A DNA stretch of 64,000 nt from JAGWRI01 sp963728785 (GCA_963728785.1 CAVSKV010000002.1:186001-250000), one strand, 5' to 3'; positions 9,066 to 16,733 are shown, numbered from the stretch's first letter. The notes: a model not told the origin generated them from the letters alone. Numbers and translations are program-made.

Positions 9066-9773
9066 CTAGTTCGCCGTCTCGATGAATGTCGCCGGCGTCA
9101 CCCCGGCCACGCCGGCTGTGACGGTGTCGATCCCCGCCACCGGCCCAAGCGTGAGAGTCGCGCTCGCCTGCCCCGTCGCGTCGGTGGTAGTCGAACTGGC
9201 ACTCAGCGCGCCCCCGCCGCCGGCCTGCCACATGACGAGCACGTTCGGCACCGCGTTGCCGGCGGCGTCGGTGACCCGCAGGACGCACGCCTGCGACAGC
9301 GTCGCGCCAGGGTTCCCGCTCAGTCCATTGCCGCTTACGGGCGACACTGCCCACGGCGGGCCCGGCGTGACCGACACGGTGAATGTCGCGGGCGTGAGCG
9401 CCAAGGCGGAGGCCGACACCAGATCCGTCCCCACAATGGCGTTGGGCGTGAACACGATCACCGCAGTGCCGTCGCCGGCGGTCACGCTCGTTCCGGTGCT
9501 CAGCGAGCCCGTTCCCGACGGCACGCTCCAGATCACCGTAACGCCCGACACCGGCGTGTCGGCGGCGTCGGCCGCGATCACGACCAGCGTGTCGGGTACC
9601 AGGCTGACGTCCACCTCGACGGAATCCGTCTGACGAGACGCCTCCAGGGCGACCGCCACTGCTGCGGGTGCGGACGACTTGGCGCTGCCGCAACCGGCGA
9701 GCGCGAACGCCGACAACGCCGCAGCGAGTGTCAGCCGAGCGGTGGCTGGCCAACGAACGGAACGCGAGATCAC
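9066..9773 (-). CDS. Ig-like domain lipoprotein
   Basis: A 235-residue lipoprotein. The signal peptide ends in a lipobox (ALAGC), and the mature part holds two tandem Ig-like repeats of the Big_1/invasin kind, each with a VTDAAGNAVPNV- or DAADTPVSGV-type strand and a following ATFTVSVT or ATFIETAN edge. Such repeats are structural or adhesive and face the periplasm or cell surface. I chose GTG at 9773 because GGAG lies five bases upstream and the signal peptide then has a normal n-region; an in-frame ATG at 9821 would add 16 residues. The C-terminus stops right after the second repeat, so no enzymatic domain is present. Confidence 0.8.
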   Translation of the reverse strand: MISRSVRWPATARLTLAAALSAFALAGCGSAKSSAPAAVAVALEASRQTDSVEVDVSLVPDTLVVIAADAADTPVSGVTVIWSVPSGTGSLSTGTSVTAGDGTAVIVFTPNAIVGTDLVSASALALTPATFTVSVTPGPPWAVSPVSGNGLSGNPGATLSQACVLRVTDAAGNAVPNVLVMWQAGGGGALSASSTTTDATGQASATLTLGPVAGIDTVTAGVAGVTPATFIETAN

Positions 9774-10114
9774 GAGTTCTCCATGGCGAGAATGGCATAC
9801 GTCGCCGACCGCGGTGCGCATGCGGCCCGCACGAAGCGTGCGTTACCGTATACTCACCGGGGCCGCTCGAGGTCCATTAGGTTTTCTTGCTGTGCACCGG
9901 TCTGGCCGCGGTCGACGCTCGTGACGTTCGGGACCGAAACGCCGCGCCACCATCTCAACTGGGAAGCCGACGAGCGCCCGGCAGGGCCAGAGCGGATGGC
10001 GCCAGTTAGCGTACCGACGAAGCCGGTCACTTTGCCCAGAACCCTATGGGAGCGCACGCGATGTTGCGTCCCTGACACCTGGACGAGTCTCCTTGGGCCA
10101 CCTAACTATCGTCC
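9774..10114. other. intergenic region before the lasso-type peptide
   Basis: 341 bases without a supportable gene. It must hold the promoter of the minus-strand Ig lipoprotein and of the plus-strand peptide gene. A TATACT hexamer at 9849-9854 has no matching -35. Just before the peptide start there is only a poor TGGACG (10080) / TAACTA (10103) pair with 17-base spacing. No hairpin, repeat or tRNA was seen. Confidence 0.5.
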
Positions 10115-10321
10115 ATGACCAGCCAGATTCCTTCGAACGCGCCGCTGACGCCCAGCGGAAGCGACGCGCCCCGCGGCATCGCCGACCCGAACGGCGCGCA
10201 GAGCCGGTACGCCCCGCCGCGCTTGCGCGTATACGGTGACCTCGCGCAGATCACAGCCAAGGTCGGGTCGACCGGCAGGACGGATCACGGCTCCGGCTCC
10301 AAGAACAGAACTGGCTTCTAG
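10115..10321 (+). CDS. lasso-type RiPP precursor peptide (leader motif present)
   Basis: A 68-residue peptide. Residues 32-47 (YAPPRLRVYGDLAQIT) fit the lasso leader recognition pattern YxxPxLxxxGx5T exactly. With Thr47 in the penultimate leader position, the core would be residues 49-68, beginning KVGSTGRTD and ending NRTGF, which puts an Asp (D57) at core position 9. If processing instead falls before Gly51, the same Asp is at position 7. Both ring sizes occur in lasso peptides, but Lys at position 1 would be unusual. No B1 (RRE), B2 protease or ABC exporter lies beside it; only the AsnB and transglutaminase-like genes 1.4-4 kb away are distantly related to maturation enzymes. The ATG has no ribosome site, so leaderless translation is possible. 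Confidence 0.7.
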   Translation: MTSQIPSNAPLTPSGSDAPRGIADPNGAQSRYAPPRLRVYGDLAQITAKVGSTGRTDHGSGSKNRTGF

Positions 10322-10357
10322 CCCGCCGCGGCCGGCCTCGGGGTCGGGTCAAGAGAA

Positions 10358-10388
10358 AACGCCCCGCGCTTGACCGGCGCGGGGCGTT
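10358..10388 (-). terminator. terminator of the tRNA operon
   Basis: Perfect 12-bp stem (arms 10358-10369 and 10377-10388, AACGCCCCGCGC) with a 7-base loop. The minus strand continues TTTTCTCTT, so it ends the leftward tRNA transcript. It lies 36 bases past the stop of the plus-strand peptide gene and could act in both directions. Confidence 0.88.
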
Positions 10389-10412
10389 CGGATTTATATC
10401 AGTTTTCTCCAG

Positions 10413-10484
10413 AGCCAGCGGTCGGGATTGAACCGACGACCGCCCGATTACGAATCGGGTGCTCTACCACTGAGCTACGCTGGC
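10413..10484 (-). tRNA. tRNA-Thr (CGT)
   Basis: A 72-base cloverleaf with acceptor GCCAGCG/CGCTGGC, anticodon stem CCCGA/TCGGG around TTCGTAA (anticodon CGT) and T-loop TTCAATC. CCA is not encoded. It is the last gene of the operon. Confidence 0.96.
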
Positions 10485-10512
10485 GAAGCGACCGCCAGGC
10501 GATCGCCGAACA

Positions 10513-10594
10513 TGCCCTGGCGCGGACTCGAACCGCGACGCCTTGCGGCACCACCCCCTCAAGATGGCGTGTCTACCAATTTCACCACCAGGGC
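10513..10594 (-). tRNA. tRNA-Leu (GAG)
   Basis: An 82-base class II tRNA with acceptor GCCCTGG, a long variable arm (TGCCGCAAGGCGT) and anticodon GAG within CCATC-TTGAGGG-GGTGG; T-loop TTCGAGT. CCA is not encoded. Confidence 0.95.
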
Positions 10595-10602
10595 GAACTA
10601 CA

Positions 10603-10677
10603 CGGGGCCGACGGGGCTCGAACCCGCGACCTCTCGAGTGACAGTCGAGTGCTCTAACCAAGCTGAGCTACGGCCCC
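10603..10677 (-). tRNA. tRNA-Asp (GTC)
   Basis: A 75-base cloverleaf: acceptor GGGGCCG/CGGCCCC, anticodon stem CTCGA/TCGAG around CTGTCAC (anticodon GTC), discriminator G as expected for Asp. CCA is not encoded. Confidence 0.96.
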
Positions 10678-10707
10678 AAAATGCGACGACAGATAACGAC
10701 ATGCTCA

Positions 10708-10738
10708 GAGCCGTGAGCTGACAGCTGAGAGCTGACTG
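10708..10738. repeat. degenerate AGCTGA-type spacer repeat between tRNAs
   Basis: The spacer between tRNA-Glu(TTC) and tRNA-Asp contains imperfect tandem copies of (g)agctgaca/gagagctgac. Related words recur at 11155-11189 and 11214-11250 in the spacers around tRNA-Trp and tRNA-His. Confidence 0.6.
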
Positions 10739-10773
10739 CAACGACACCTGCAAACTACACACCGATCGACTCC

Positions 10774-10805
10774 CCGACTGTCCGACTGTCCGACTGTCCG
10801 ACTGC
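10774..10805. repeat. four tandem 8-bp repeats
   Basis: Four consecutive copies of CCGACTGT, the last ending in C, in the tRNA-Glu to tRNA-Asp spacer. This is a short tandem repeat and so a likely length-variable site. Confidence 0.9.
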
Positions 10806-10810
10806 CCCGA

Positions 10811-10882
10811 TAGCCCGTAGGGGAATCGAACCCCTCTCTGCACCGTGAAAGGGTGCCGTCCTAACCGATAGACGAACGGGCC
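10811..10882 (-). tRNA. tRNA-Glu (TTC)
   Basis: A 72-base cloverleaf with anticodon stem GCACC/GGTGC around CTTTCAC (anticodon TTC) and the GTCT...GGAC D-stem typical of tRNA-Glu. The first acceptor pair is a G-U wobble. CCA is not encoded. Confidence 0.95.
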
Positions 10883-10895
10883 TCTCGTCCCACAA

Positions 10896-10968
10896 TAGCG
10901 GTAACGGGATTCGAACCCGTGTTTGAGCCTTGAGAGGGCTCCGTCCTAGTCCCCTAGACGATACCGCC
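10896..10968 (-). tRNA. tRNA-Glu (CTC)
   Basis: A 73-base cloverleaf with anticodon stem GAGCC/GGCTC around CTCTCAA (anticodon CTC), D-stem GTCT/GGAC and T-loop TTCGAAT. The first acceptor pair is again G-U. CCA is not encoded. Confidence 0.95.
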
Positions 10969-11078
10969 AAGGCACGCCGCCACGGCCACCGGGCCCTGAC
11001 AGCACTCCTGCTGGAAGCCACTCGCCCTCCCCAGACCCGCAGCTCCCTCCGTCTCCCTTCGTCATCTCAATCATCGAA

Positions 11079-11151
11079 CAGGCCGGGAGGGACTTGAACC
11101 CCCAACCGCTGGTTTTGGAGACCAGTGCTCTACCAGTTGAGCTACCGACCT
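11079..11151 (-). tRNA. tRNA-Trp (CCA)
   Basis: A 73-base cloverleaf: acceptor AGGTCGG/CCGGCCT, anticodon stem CTGGT/ACCAG around CTCCAAA (anticodon CCA), discriminator G. The usual secE-nusG neighbourhood of tRNA-Trp is absent. The 3' CCA is not encoded. Confidence 0.95.
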
Positions 11152-11252
11152 ATACAGCAGCTGTCAGCAGTCGGCCGTCAGCTGTCGGTCCCCACCCTTC
11201 CACACCAACCGCAACTGACACCTCGCAGCTGATCGCTGTGAGCCGTCGGTAG

Positions 11253-11327
11253 GGTGACTGACGGGAATTGAACCCGCAACCCCCGGAGCCACAGTCCGGT
11301 GCTCTAACCAATTGAGCTACAGCCACC
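11253..11327 (-). tRNA. tRNA-His (GTG)
   Basis: A cloverleaf with anticodon stem CCGGA/TCCGG around CTGTGGC (anticodon GTG). The extra G-1 (11327) opposite C73 (11253) is the tRNA-His hallmark and is encoded. It is the first gene of the leftward tRNA operon. Confidence 0.96.
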
Positions 11328-11380
11328 ATAGTGGACGCTCGCGCGTCCGGTCGCACCACGGTGCGGTACGGCAGACTTCC

Positions 11381-11409
11381 ATTTTAATCGCGGCGCGACA
11401 CCGTATCAA
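11381..11409 (-). promoter_or_regulatory. sigma-70-type promoter of the tRNA operon
   Basis: On the minus strand, -35 TTGATA (11409-11404) and -10 TAAAAT (11386-11381), each 5/6 to consensus, with exactly 17 bases between. It lies between the efp stop and tRNA-His, about 54 bases ahead of the tRNA. Confidence 0.82.
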
Positions 11410-11430
11410 CTGCGCCGCGCCTCTCAACTT

Positions 11431-11994
11431 CTACTTCGCGCGCTCCTGGTACTCGCCCGTCGCCGGGTTGACCTTCACCTTGTCGCCCGTGCCGACGAAC
11501 TCGGGCACGTTGATGGTCACGCCGTTCTCGAGCTTGGCCGGCTTGGGGGACGACGTCTTGGTGGCGGTCTTCATCACCGGCGACGTCTCCACGACTTCGA
11601 GCACGAGCGAGTTTGGCAGCTTGATGCCCACCGGGCGCCCGTCATAATACTCGGCCACGATCTTCATGCCCGGCTGCATCCAGGGCGCGGCATCGCCCAG
11701 CGCCTCGTCGTCCATCTCGAGCTGGTCGTAGTTCTCGGTGTTCATGAAGTGGTAGCGGTCGCCGCCCTGGTACATGAACTCCAGCTCGTGCGTTTCCATG
11801 GACGCCGGCTCGATCGAGTCGGCCGCCCGAAAGCGATGCTCGAAGCCCGAACCCGTGCGCAGGTTCTTGAGCTTGGCCTGCACCATGGCGCGAAGGTTGC
11901 CCGGCGTGTGGTGGCGGAATTCCACGATCCGGCAGGGCTCGCCTTCGAACACGATGACCATGCCGCGCCGAATCTGAGTCGCGGGGATCGCCAT
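11431..11994 (-). CDS. efp: elongation factor P
   Basis: A 187-residue protein of normal EF-P length that relieves ribosome stalling at polyproline. The start MAIPATQIRRG at 11994 is the family N-terminus; an upstream ATG in frame would add 105 residues of poor composition. The KOW-like N-domain is followed by the two OB domains (LEFMYQGGDRYHFMNTENY and VTINVPEFVGTGDKVKVN). The domain I tip loop reads HHTPGNLRA: aligned with the PGKGQA loop of E. coli EF-P, the modified lysine position holds Asn (residue 33). This variant would not be a substrate for EpmA or EarP. The gene is the last protein gene before the tRNA operon promoter. Confidence 0.93.
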   Translation of the reverse strand: MAIPATQIRRGMVIVFEGEPCRIVEFRHHTPGNLRAMVQAKLKNLRTGSGFEHRFRAADSIEPASMETHELEFMYQGGDRYHFMNTENYDQLEMDDEALGDAAPWMQPGMKIVAEYYDGRPVGIKLPNSLVLEVVETSPVMKTATKTSSPKPAKLENGVTINVPEFVGTGDKVKVNPATGEYQERAK

Positions 11995-12118
11995 GAGAAT
12001 GTTCCTTAAATGAAGATGCGGAGAAACTGGGTAAACGTAGACAGCCTTATAATTTACGCGCCCACCCCGCGCCGGGTCAACCTCGCCGAGGACGTCCCCG
12101 CGAGCCCGGGGCGCCGTC

Positions 12119-12841
12119 TCACGGCCTCGCCATCTCGCGCAACACCGGCTCCAGCCCTCGCCACACGTTCCGGGCCACGATCTGCTCGCCGGCGTCGTTG
12201 GGATGCAGCCCGTCGCCCTGGACGAGGGCCGGATGCCCGGCCACGCTGTCGAGCAGGAACGGAAGCAGCACGAGCCGGTTCCGCTCGGCGAGCAGTGGAT
12301 ACGTCTCACGGAAGGCCCGCGTGTAGCGCGCGCCCAGGTTGGGTAGCGCCTCCATCTGCACGAGCACGATGCGGGCCCGCGGGCGCACGCGGCGCACCGT
12401 GTCGATGATCGCCTGGATGTTGGCCCGGGTCTCGGCCGCCGGGGTCCCGCGCAACCCGTCGTTGGCGCCGGTCTCGAGCACCATCACGTCGAACGGCTGC
12501 CGCAGCAACCAATCCATGCGCCGCAGCGCGCCCGCCGACGTCTCGCCGCTCACGCCGGCGTTCACCGCGCGAAACGGCAGGCCCGCGGAATCGATCTTCT
12601 GCTGGATGAGCGCTGGGTAGGCACTGTCGGGTTCGAGACCGAGCCCCGCCGTAAGGCTCGTGCCCACGAACAGAATGGTGCGTGCCTCGCGGCCGCGAGT
12701 GGGCGAGGCCGCCTCCGCCGCCGCGGCGCCGGTCCTGACGCTATCCTTCGCTTGTGCCGTGTGGTTGCTGCCGGACCCGCCGCTGCAGGCTGTCAGCGCC
12801 GCCAGCACGCCCAATTCCAACGCCAACCACCGCAATCGCAT
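12119..12841 (-). CDS. tesA: SGNH/GDSL esterase, TesA-like, lipoprotein
   Basis: A 240-residue secreted esterase/lysophospholipase-like protein. The signal peptide ends LAALTAC, so it is probably a lipoprotein. SGNH blocks are visible: VGTSLTAGLG (catalytic Ser; Asp of the usual GDS is Thr), the Gly in NAGVSGETS, GANDGLRG (Asn) and GDGLHPND (catalytic Asp/His). The head-to-head neighbours are a YbbA-like ATPase and a YbbP-like permease, the same arrangement as tesA/ybbA/ybbP in E. coli, which supports the TesA assignment. The ATG at 12841 overlaps the ATG of the divergent gene in a shared CATG. Confidence 0.87.
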   Translation of the reverse strand: MRLRWLALELGVLAALTACSGGSGSNHTAQAKDSVRTGAAAAEAASPTRGREARTILFVGTSLTAGLGLEPDSAYPALIQQKIDSAGLPFRAVNAGVSGETSAGALRRMDWLLRQPFDVMVLETGANDGLRGTPAAETRANIQAIIDTVRRVRPRARIVLVQMEALPNLGARYTRAFRETYPLLAERNRLVLLPFLLDSVAGHPALVQGDGLHPNDAGEQIVARNVWRGLEPVLREMARP

Positions 12842-13529
12842 GCTCGTTGCCCGCCAGCTCACAAAGGAATACCGCGTCGGCGAGCGTCTGCTCACCGTGT
12901 TGCGTGACGTTTCGTTCTCGATCCCGCAGGGCACGTTCGTGGCCGTCGTCGGCCCGTCGGGCAGCGGCAAGACGACGCTCCTGGGCCTGCTCGCCGGACT
13001 CGACACGCCGTCGCGCGGCACGGTGCTGCTCGACGACGCCGACCTGGGCGCGATGGACGAAGACCAGCGGGCCCGGCTGCGTGGAAAGAAAGTTGGCTTC
13101 GTGTTCCAGAGCTTTCAATTGATTCCGACGCTCACCGCCATCGAGAATGTACAGGTTCCGCTCGAACTGCGCGGGGATGCGGGCGCCGCGGAGCGGGCCC
13201 GCGAGTTGTTGACGCGGGTAGGGCTGGGCGACCGGCTCGATCACTTTCCCACGGAACTGTCGGGTGGGGAGCAGCAGCGCGTCGCCATTGCCCGGGCCTT
13301 TTCGAACCAGCCGAGCATCCTGTTCGCCGACGAGCCCACGGGCAACCTGGACAGCGACACCGGGCAGCGCATCGTGGAGCTATTGGAGCAGCTGAACCGT
13401 GAGTCGGGGGCGACGATCGTGCTGGTGACCCACGACGCCGCGCTTGCCGCGCGCGCCAGCCGGATCGTTCGCCTGAGCGACGGCGTGGTGGTGCAGGACA
13501 CCGGGACGCCGGCCACGGGCCCCGCGTGA
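12840..13529 (+). CDS. ybbA: ABC transporter ATPase, YbbA/LolD-like
   Basis: A 229-residue ATPase of the MacB/LolD/YbbA group. Walker A is GPSGSGKTTLL (near residue 39), the Q-loop lies in FVFQSFQLIPTLTA, the signature is LSGGEQQRVAIARAF, Walker B is ILFADEPTGNLD, and the switch His is in VLVTHD. The start MLVARQLTKEY at 12840 fits family alignment; the upstream extension is antisense to tesA. The stop overlaps the permease start by four bases (GTGA), so the two are coupled. By analogy the pair extracts or moves lipid-linked substrates at the inner membrane; the substrate is unproven. Confidence 0.92.
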   Translation: MLVARQLTKEYRVGERLLTVLRDVSFSIPQGTFVAVVGPSGSGKTTLLGLLAGLDTPSRGTVLLDDADLGAMDEDQRARLRGKKVGFVFQSFQLIPTLTAIENVQVPLELRGDAGAAERARELLTRVGLGDRLDHFPTELSGGEQQRVAIARAFSNQPSILFADEPTGNLDSDTGQRIVELLEQLNRESGATIVLVTHDAALAARASRIVRLSDGVVVQDTGTPATGPA

Positions 13530-16183
13530 GCGCTTCCTTCTCGCGGCTCGCTGCGGTCGCCTGGCGCGAGAGCCGTACGGCCCGCCGCCGGCTGTTGCTG
13601 TACATGTCGTCGATCACGCTCGGCGTGGCGGCGCTGGTGGCCATCGACTCGTTCGCCGAGAACGTCACCCAATCGGTGCACGAGCAGTCGCGGGCGTTGC
13701 TGGGCGGCGACCTGTCGCTCACCAGCAACGCGGCGTTCCCGGCCCCGGTGGACACGCTGTTCGATTCGTTGAGCACGCATGGCACCGCCGTGGCGCGTCA
13801 GACGAGCTTCGCGTCGATGGCGCTCGTGCCGCGCACCGGGCTCACGCGCCTCTCGCAGGTGCGCGCCGTGACGCCGGGGTATCCGTTCTACGGCCAGATC
13901 GAGACCGACCCGGCGTCGGCATGGAGCACGTTGCAGGACGGGCCCAACGCCATCGTGGACGCGTCGCTGCTCGTTGCGCTCAACGCCAGCGTGGGCGACT
14001 CGCTGTCGCTCGGTACGCGCCGGTTCCTGATCACCGGCACGCTCACCAGCGTGCCCGGCGAGATCGCAGTGACGGCGGCCATCGGCCCCCGCGTCTACAT
14101 CCCCTCCAGATATCTCGCCGAGACCGGGTTACTGGTGTTCGGCAGCCGCGCCGACTACGAAGCGCTGGTCAAGCTGCCGGCCAATGTCACGCCGGAGCAG
14201 TTCCAGGGACGTACGGCGCACGTGCTCTCCAAGAACCGCGTGCGGGTCCACACGGCGGCGCAGAACGAGTACAACCTGAGCAACGACATCGACCAGCTGC
14301 GCAATTTCCTGAGCGTGGTGGGGCTGGTGGCGTTGCTGCTGGGCGGCATCGGCGTGGCGAGCGGCGTGCACGCCTTCGTGATGCGAAAGATCGACACGGT
14401 GGCGATTCTGCGCTGTCTGGGGGCGACCAGCTCGCAGGTGCTGGTGATCTACGTGTTGCAGGCAGCGGCCATGGGTCTGGTAGGGGCGGCGGCAGGCGTC
14501 GTGCTCGGGGTGGCGCTCCAGTTCGCGATGCCACACGTGATCGGGGACTTCCTGCCGGTGAGCGTGAACGTGCAGCTCGCGCCGCCGGCGTTGCTCAGCG
14601 GGCTGGCGATCGGCGTGTGGGTGGCGTTGGTGTTCGCGCTGCGGCCCTTGCTCGCGCTGCGCGGGGTCTCGCCCCTGCAGGCGCTGCGGCGCGACTCCGA
14701 CGACTCCGTGATGCGCCGCGCCCGGCGCGACAGCGCGACGTACGTCGTCTCGTTCGCCATCGTGGCCAGCGTGTTCGCCATTGCGCTCGCGCGCGCCGAG
14801 AGGCTGCGCGACGGGATCGGGTTCAGCATCGCCATCCTGGTCGCCGTGGGCGTGCTTTGGGTAGTGGCGGCGCTGGTCACGGCGGTGGCGCGCCGCGTCG
14901 TGCGCCCGCGGTGGCCGTTCGTGCTCCGGCACGGCGTGGCCAGCCTGTACCGGCCCGGCAACCAGACGCGGTCGGTGGTGCTGTCGCTCGGCTTCGGCGT
15001 GTTCCTCGTGAGCACGCTGTACCAGGCGCAGAAGAATCTGCTCGGCCAGCTCAACCTGCGCATGGACCAGGTGCGAGCCAACGTCGTGTTCTTCGACGTG
15101 CAGGACGACGAGACACCGGGCGTGGAGTCGATCATCCAGGCCGGTCACTACACGATCGAACAGAAGGTACCGATCGTGATGATGCGCATTGCGTCGATCA
15201 ACGGCGAGACGCCCGAGCAGTTGTTGGCCGACACCCTGCCCACCCGGCCGCTGACTGCCGACTCGCAGGCGGCGGCCGGGCGGGGGGGGCGCGGGCTGTT
15301 CGGCGGCGGGGGGGCGCGGGGCGGACGCGGCCGCGTGGGCGACGGCGCTCCGCGGAGGCGGCCGCGGTGGGCGCTCCAGCGGGAATACCGATCCACGTAT
15401 CGCGATTCGCTCGACCCCACCGAAAGGCTGCTGGCGGGCGCGTGGTTCAACGCCGTGAAGGACACGATGGCGCAGGTGTCGCTCGACGCCGGACTGGCCG
15501 ACGAGCTGGGCGTGCTGCTTGGCGACACGATTACCTGGAACGTGCAGGGCGTGCAGGTGCTGACCCGCGTGACCAGTCTTCGCGAGGTGGCGTGGGCCCG
15601 CTTCCAGCCCAACTTCTTCGTGGTGTTCCAGCCCAGGGCGCTGACGCACGCGCCCAAGCAGTTCGTGTTCCTGGCTTACGGCCCCACACCACGTGACGTG
15701 GCGATCATGCAGCGCGACGTGGTGCTCAAGTACCCCAACGTGTCGAGCCTCGATCTCTCACTCGTGCAGCGAACGGTGGCCGACGTGCTCGACCGGGTGA
15801 CCACGGCCATCCGGTTCATGGCGCTGATCAGTCTGCTGCTCGGCGTACCGGTGCTGTTCAGCGCCGTCGCGGCCACGCGACGGGAGCGGCTGCGCGAGGG
15901 CGTGTTGTTCAAGACGCTGGGGGCCACACGGCGCCAGATCGGACGCATCATGCTGGCCGAGTACGCCCTGCTTGGGGCGCTGGGCAGCCTGGCCGGCGTG
16001 CTGCTCTCGATCGGAGGGGCATGGGCGCTGATGCATTTCATTTTCCAGACGCCCTTCCACCCGGCGATCTGGCCCGCCCTGCTGGTGAGTCTCGGCATGA
16101 CGGTGCTGGCCGTGGCGATCGGGATGTTGACCAGCCGCGAGGTGTTTGCGTCGACGCCGATGGTGGCGCTCCGCGAAAGCTGA
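13526..16183 (+). CDS. ybbP: FtsX-like ABC permease, YbbP-like
   Basis: An 885-residue permease with two FtsX-like four-helix halves: a membrane anchor near residues 20-45, helices around 265-380, a central pair near 410-450 and a final set near 765-880. Large periplasmic domains lie after the first helix of each half. E. coli YbbP is about 80 residues shorter; much of the difference is a Gly/Arg-rich insertion (about residues 580-625, with GRGGRGLFGGGGARGGRGR) in the second periplasmic domain. It is translationally coupled to the ATPase and ends convergent with the response regulator. Confidence 0.9.
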   Translation: MSASFSRLAAVAWRESRTARRRLLLYMSSITLGVAALVAIDSFAENVTQSVHEQSRALLGGDLSLTSNAAFPAPVDTLFDSLSTHGTAVARQTSFASMALVPRTGLTRLSQVRAVTPGYPFYGQIETDPASAWSTLQDGPNAIVDASLLVALNASVGDSLSLGTRRFLITGTLTSVPGEIAVTAAIGPRVYIPSRYLAETGLLVFGSRADYEALVKLPANVTPEQFQGRTAHVLSKNRVRVHTAAQNEYNLSNDIDQLRNFLSVVGLVALLLGGIGVASGVHAFVMRKIDTVAILRCLGATSSQVLVIYVLQAAAMGLVGAAAGVVLGVALQFAMPHVIGDFLPVSVNVQLAPPALLSGLAIGVWVALVFALRPLLALRGVSPLQALRRDSDDSVMRRARRDSATYVVSFAIVASVFAIALARAERLRDGIGFSIAILVAVGVLWVVAALVTAVARRVVRPRWPFVLRHGVASLYRPGNQTRSVVLSLGFGVFLVSTLYQAQKNLLGQLNLRMDQVRANVVFFDVQDDETPGVESIIQAGHYTIEQKVPIVMMRIASINGETPEQLLADTLPTRPLTADSQAAAGRGGRGLFGGGGARGGRGRVGDGAPRRRPRWALQREYRSTYRDSLDPTERLLAGAWFNAVKDTMAQVSLDAGLADELGVLLGDTITWNVQGVQVLTRVTSLREVAWARFQPNFFVVFQPRALTHAPKQFVFLAYGPTPRDVAIMQRDVVLKYPNVSSLDLSLVQRTVADVLDRVTTAIRFMALISLLLGVPVLFSAVAATRRERLREGVLFKTLGATRRQIGRIMLAEYALLGALGSLAGVLLSIGGAWALMHFIFQTPFHPAIWPALLVSLGMTVLAVAIGMLTSREVFASTPMVALRES

Positions 16184-16218
16184 GGGCGTTCCGCGCGCCG
16201 CCGCCGTTCCGCCGGTTC

Positions 16219-16590
16219 TCAATCGTCAGTCGACAGCAGTCCATCGATCGCGTCGAGCAGAATCCGTTCGTCGACGATCGGCTTCGTCACGTAGTCGTCG
16301 AACCCCGCGGTCAGAAATTTCTGGCGATCGCCCGCCATGGCGTGGGCGGTGACGGCGACCACCGGCAACCCGGCCAGCGTCCGATCGGCGCGGATGTGTG
16401 ACAGGATCTCGAGCCCGTTCATCCCGGGTAGCGAGACGTCGAGGACCACGAGGTCCGGACACGCCACGGCGAACGCAGCCAACGCGTCGGGGCCATTGTC
16501 GAACTCCACCACGTCGAACGTTCGTTGCAGCATGACCCGGAGCAGCAACCGGTTGTCGGCGTTGTCCTCGATCACGGCGATTCGCGCCAT
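16219..16590 (-). CDS. single-domain response regulator
   Basis: A 123-residue CheY-like receiver with nothing after it. Acidic pair EDN near residue 8, phosphoacceptor Asp in LVVLDVSLPGMNG, Thr in VVAVTAHAM and Lys in YVTKPI are all present, so it should be phosphorylatable. The VTAHAM and GFDDYVTKP segments resemble receivers of hybrid kinases. I prefer ATG at 16590 over GTG at 16593 because GGAGG lies six bases upstream. The ATG overlaps the stop of the preceding small ORF (TGATG). Confidence 0.9.
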   Translation of the reverse strand: MARIAVIEDNADNRLLLRVMLQRTFDVVEFDNGPDALAAFAVACPDLVVLDVSLPGMNGLEILSHIRADRTLAGLPVVAVTAHAMAGDRQKFLTAGFDDYVTKPIVDERILLDAIDGLLSTDD

Positions 16591-16733
16591 CACGAGCCTC
16601 CGTGGCGGACACCGTGCAGCCAGCCCGCGGCGTCGAGCCCCAGCGGTGTGCCGGCGAGCAGCGGTTCGATCACATCATGGAGCGGTGCGTCGCGTGCGAA
16701 TCTGCGCAGCCGTGCCACGGCGTCTGGGTTCAC
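16590..16733 (-). CDS. 47-residue ORF coupled to both neighbours
   Basis: The GTG start at 16733 overlaps the stop of the GspE-like gene (GTGA), and the TGA stop overlaps the ATG of the response regulator (TGATG). This double overlap suggests translation. The product (VNPDAVARLRRFARDAP then LHDVIEPLLAG) is predicted helical and amphipathic and has no recognised domain. It could also be leaky read-on that delivers ribosomes to the response regulator, whose ribosome site lies in its last codons. I do not recognise the family. Confidence 0.45.
   Translation of the reverse strand: MNPDAVARLRRFARDAPLHDVIEPLLAGTPLGLDAAGWLHGVRHGGS

Noticed and set aside
10370..10843. Several short open frames over the tRNA genes
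   Set aside because: They read through cloverleaf sequences; the tRNA structures are unambiguous.
14129..15649. 506-codon antisense frame within ybbP
   Set aside because: His/Arg/Gln-rich low-quality sequence mirroring a conserved permease; a GC-bias artefact.
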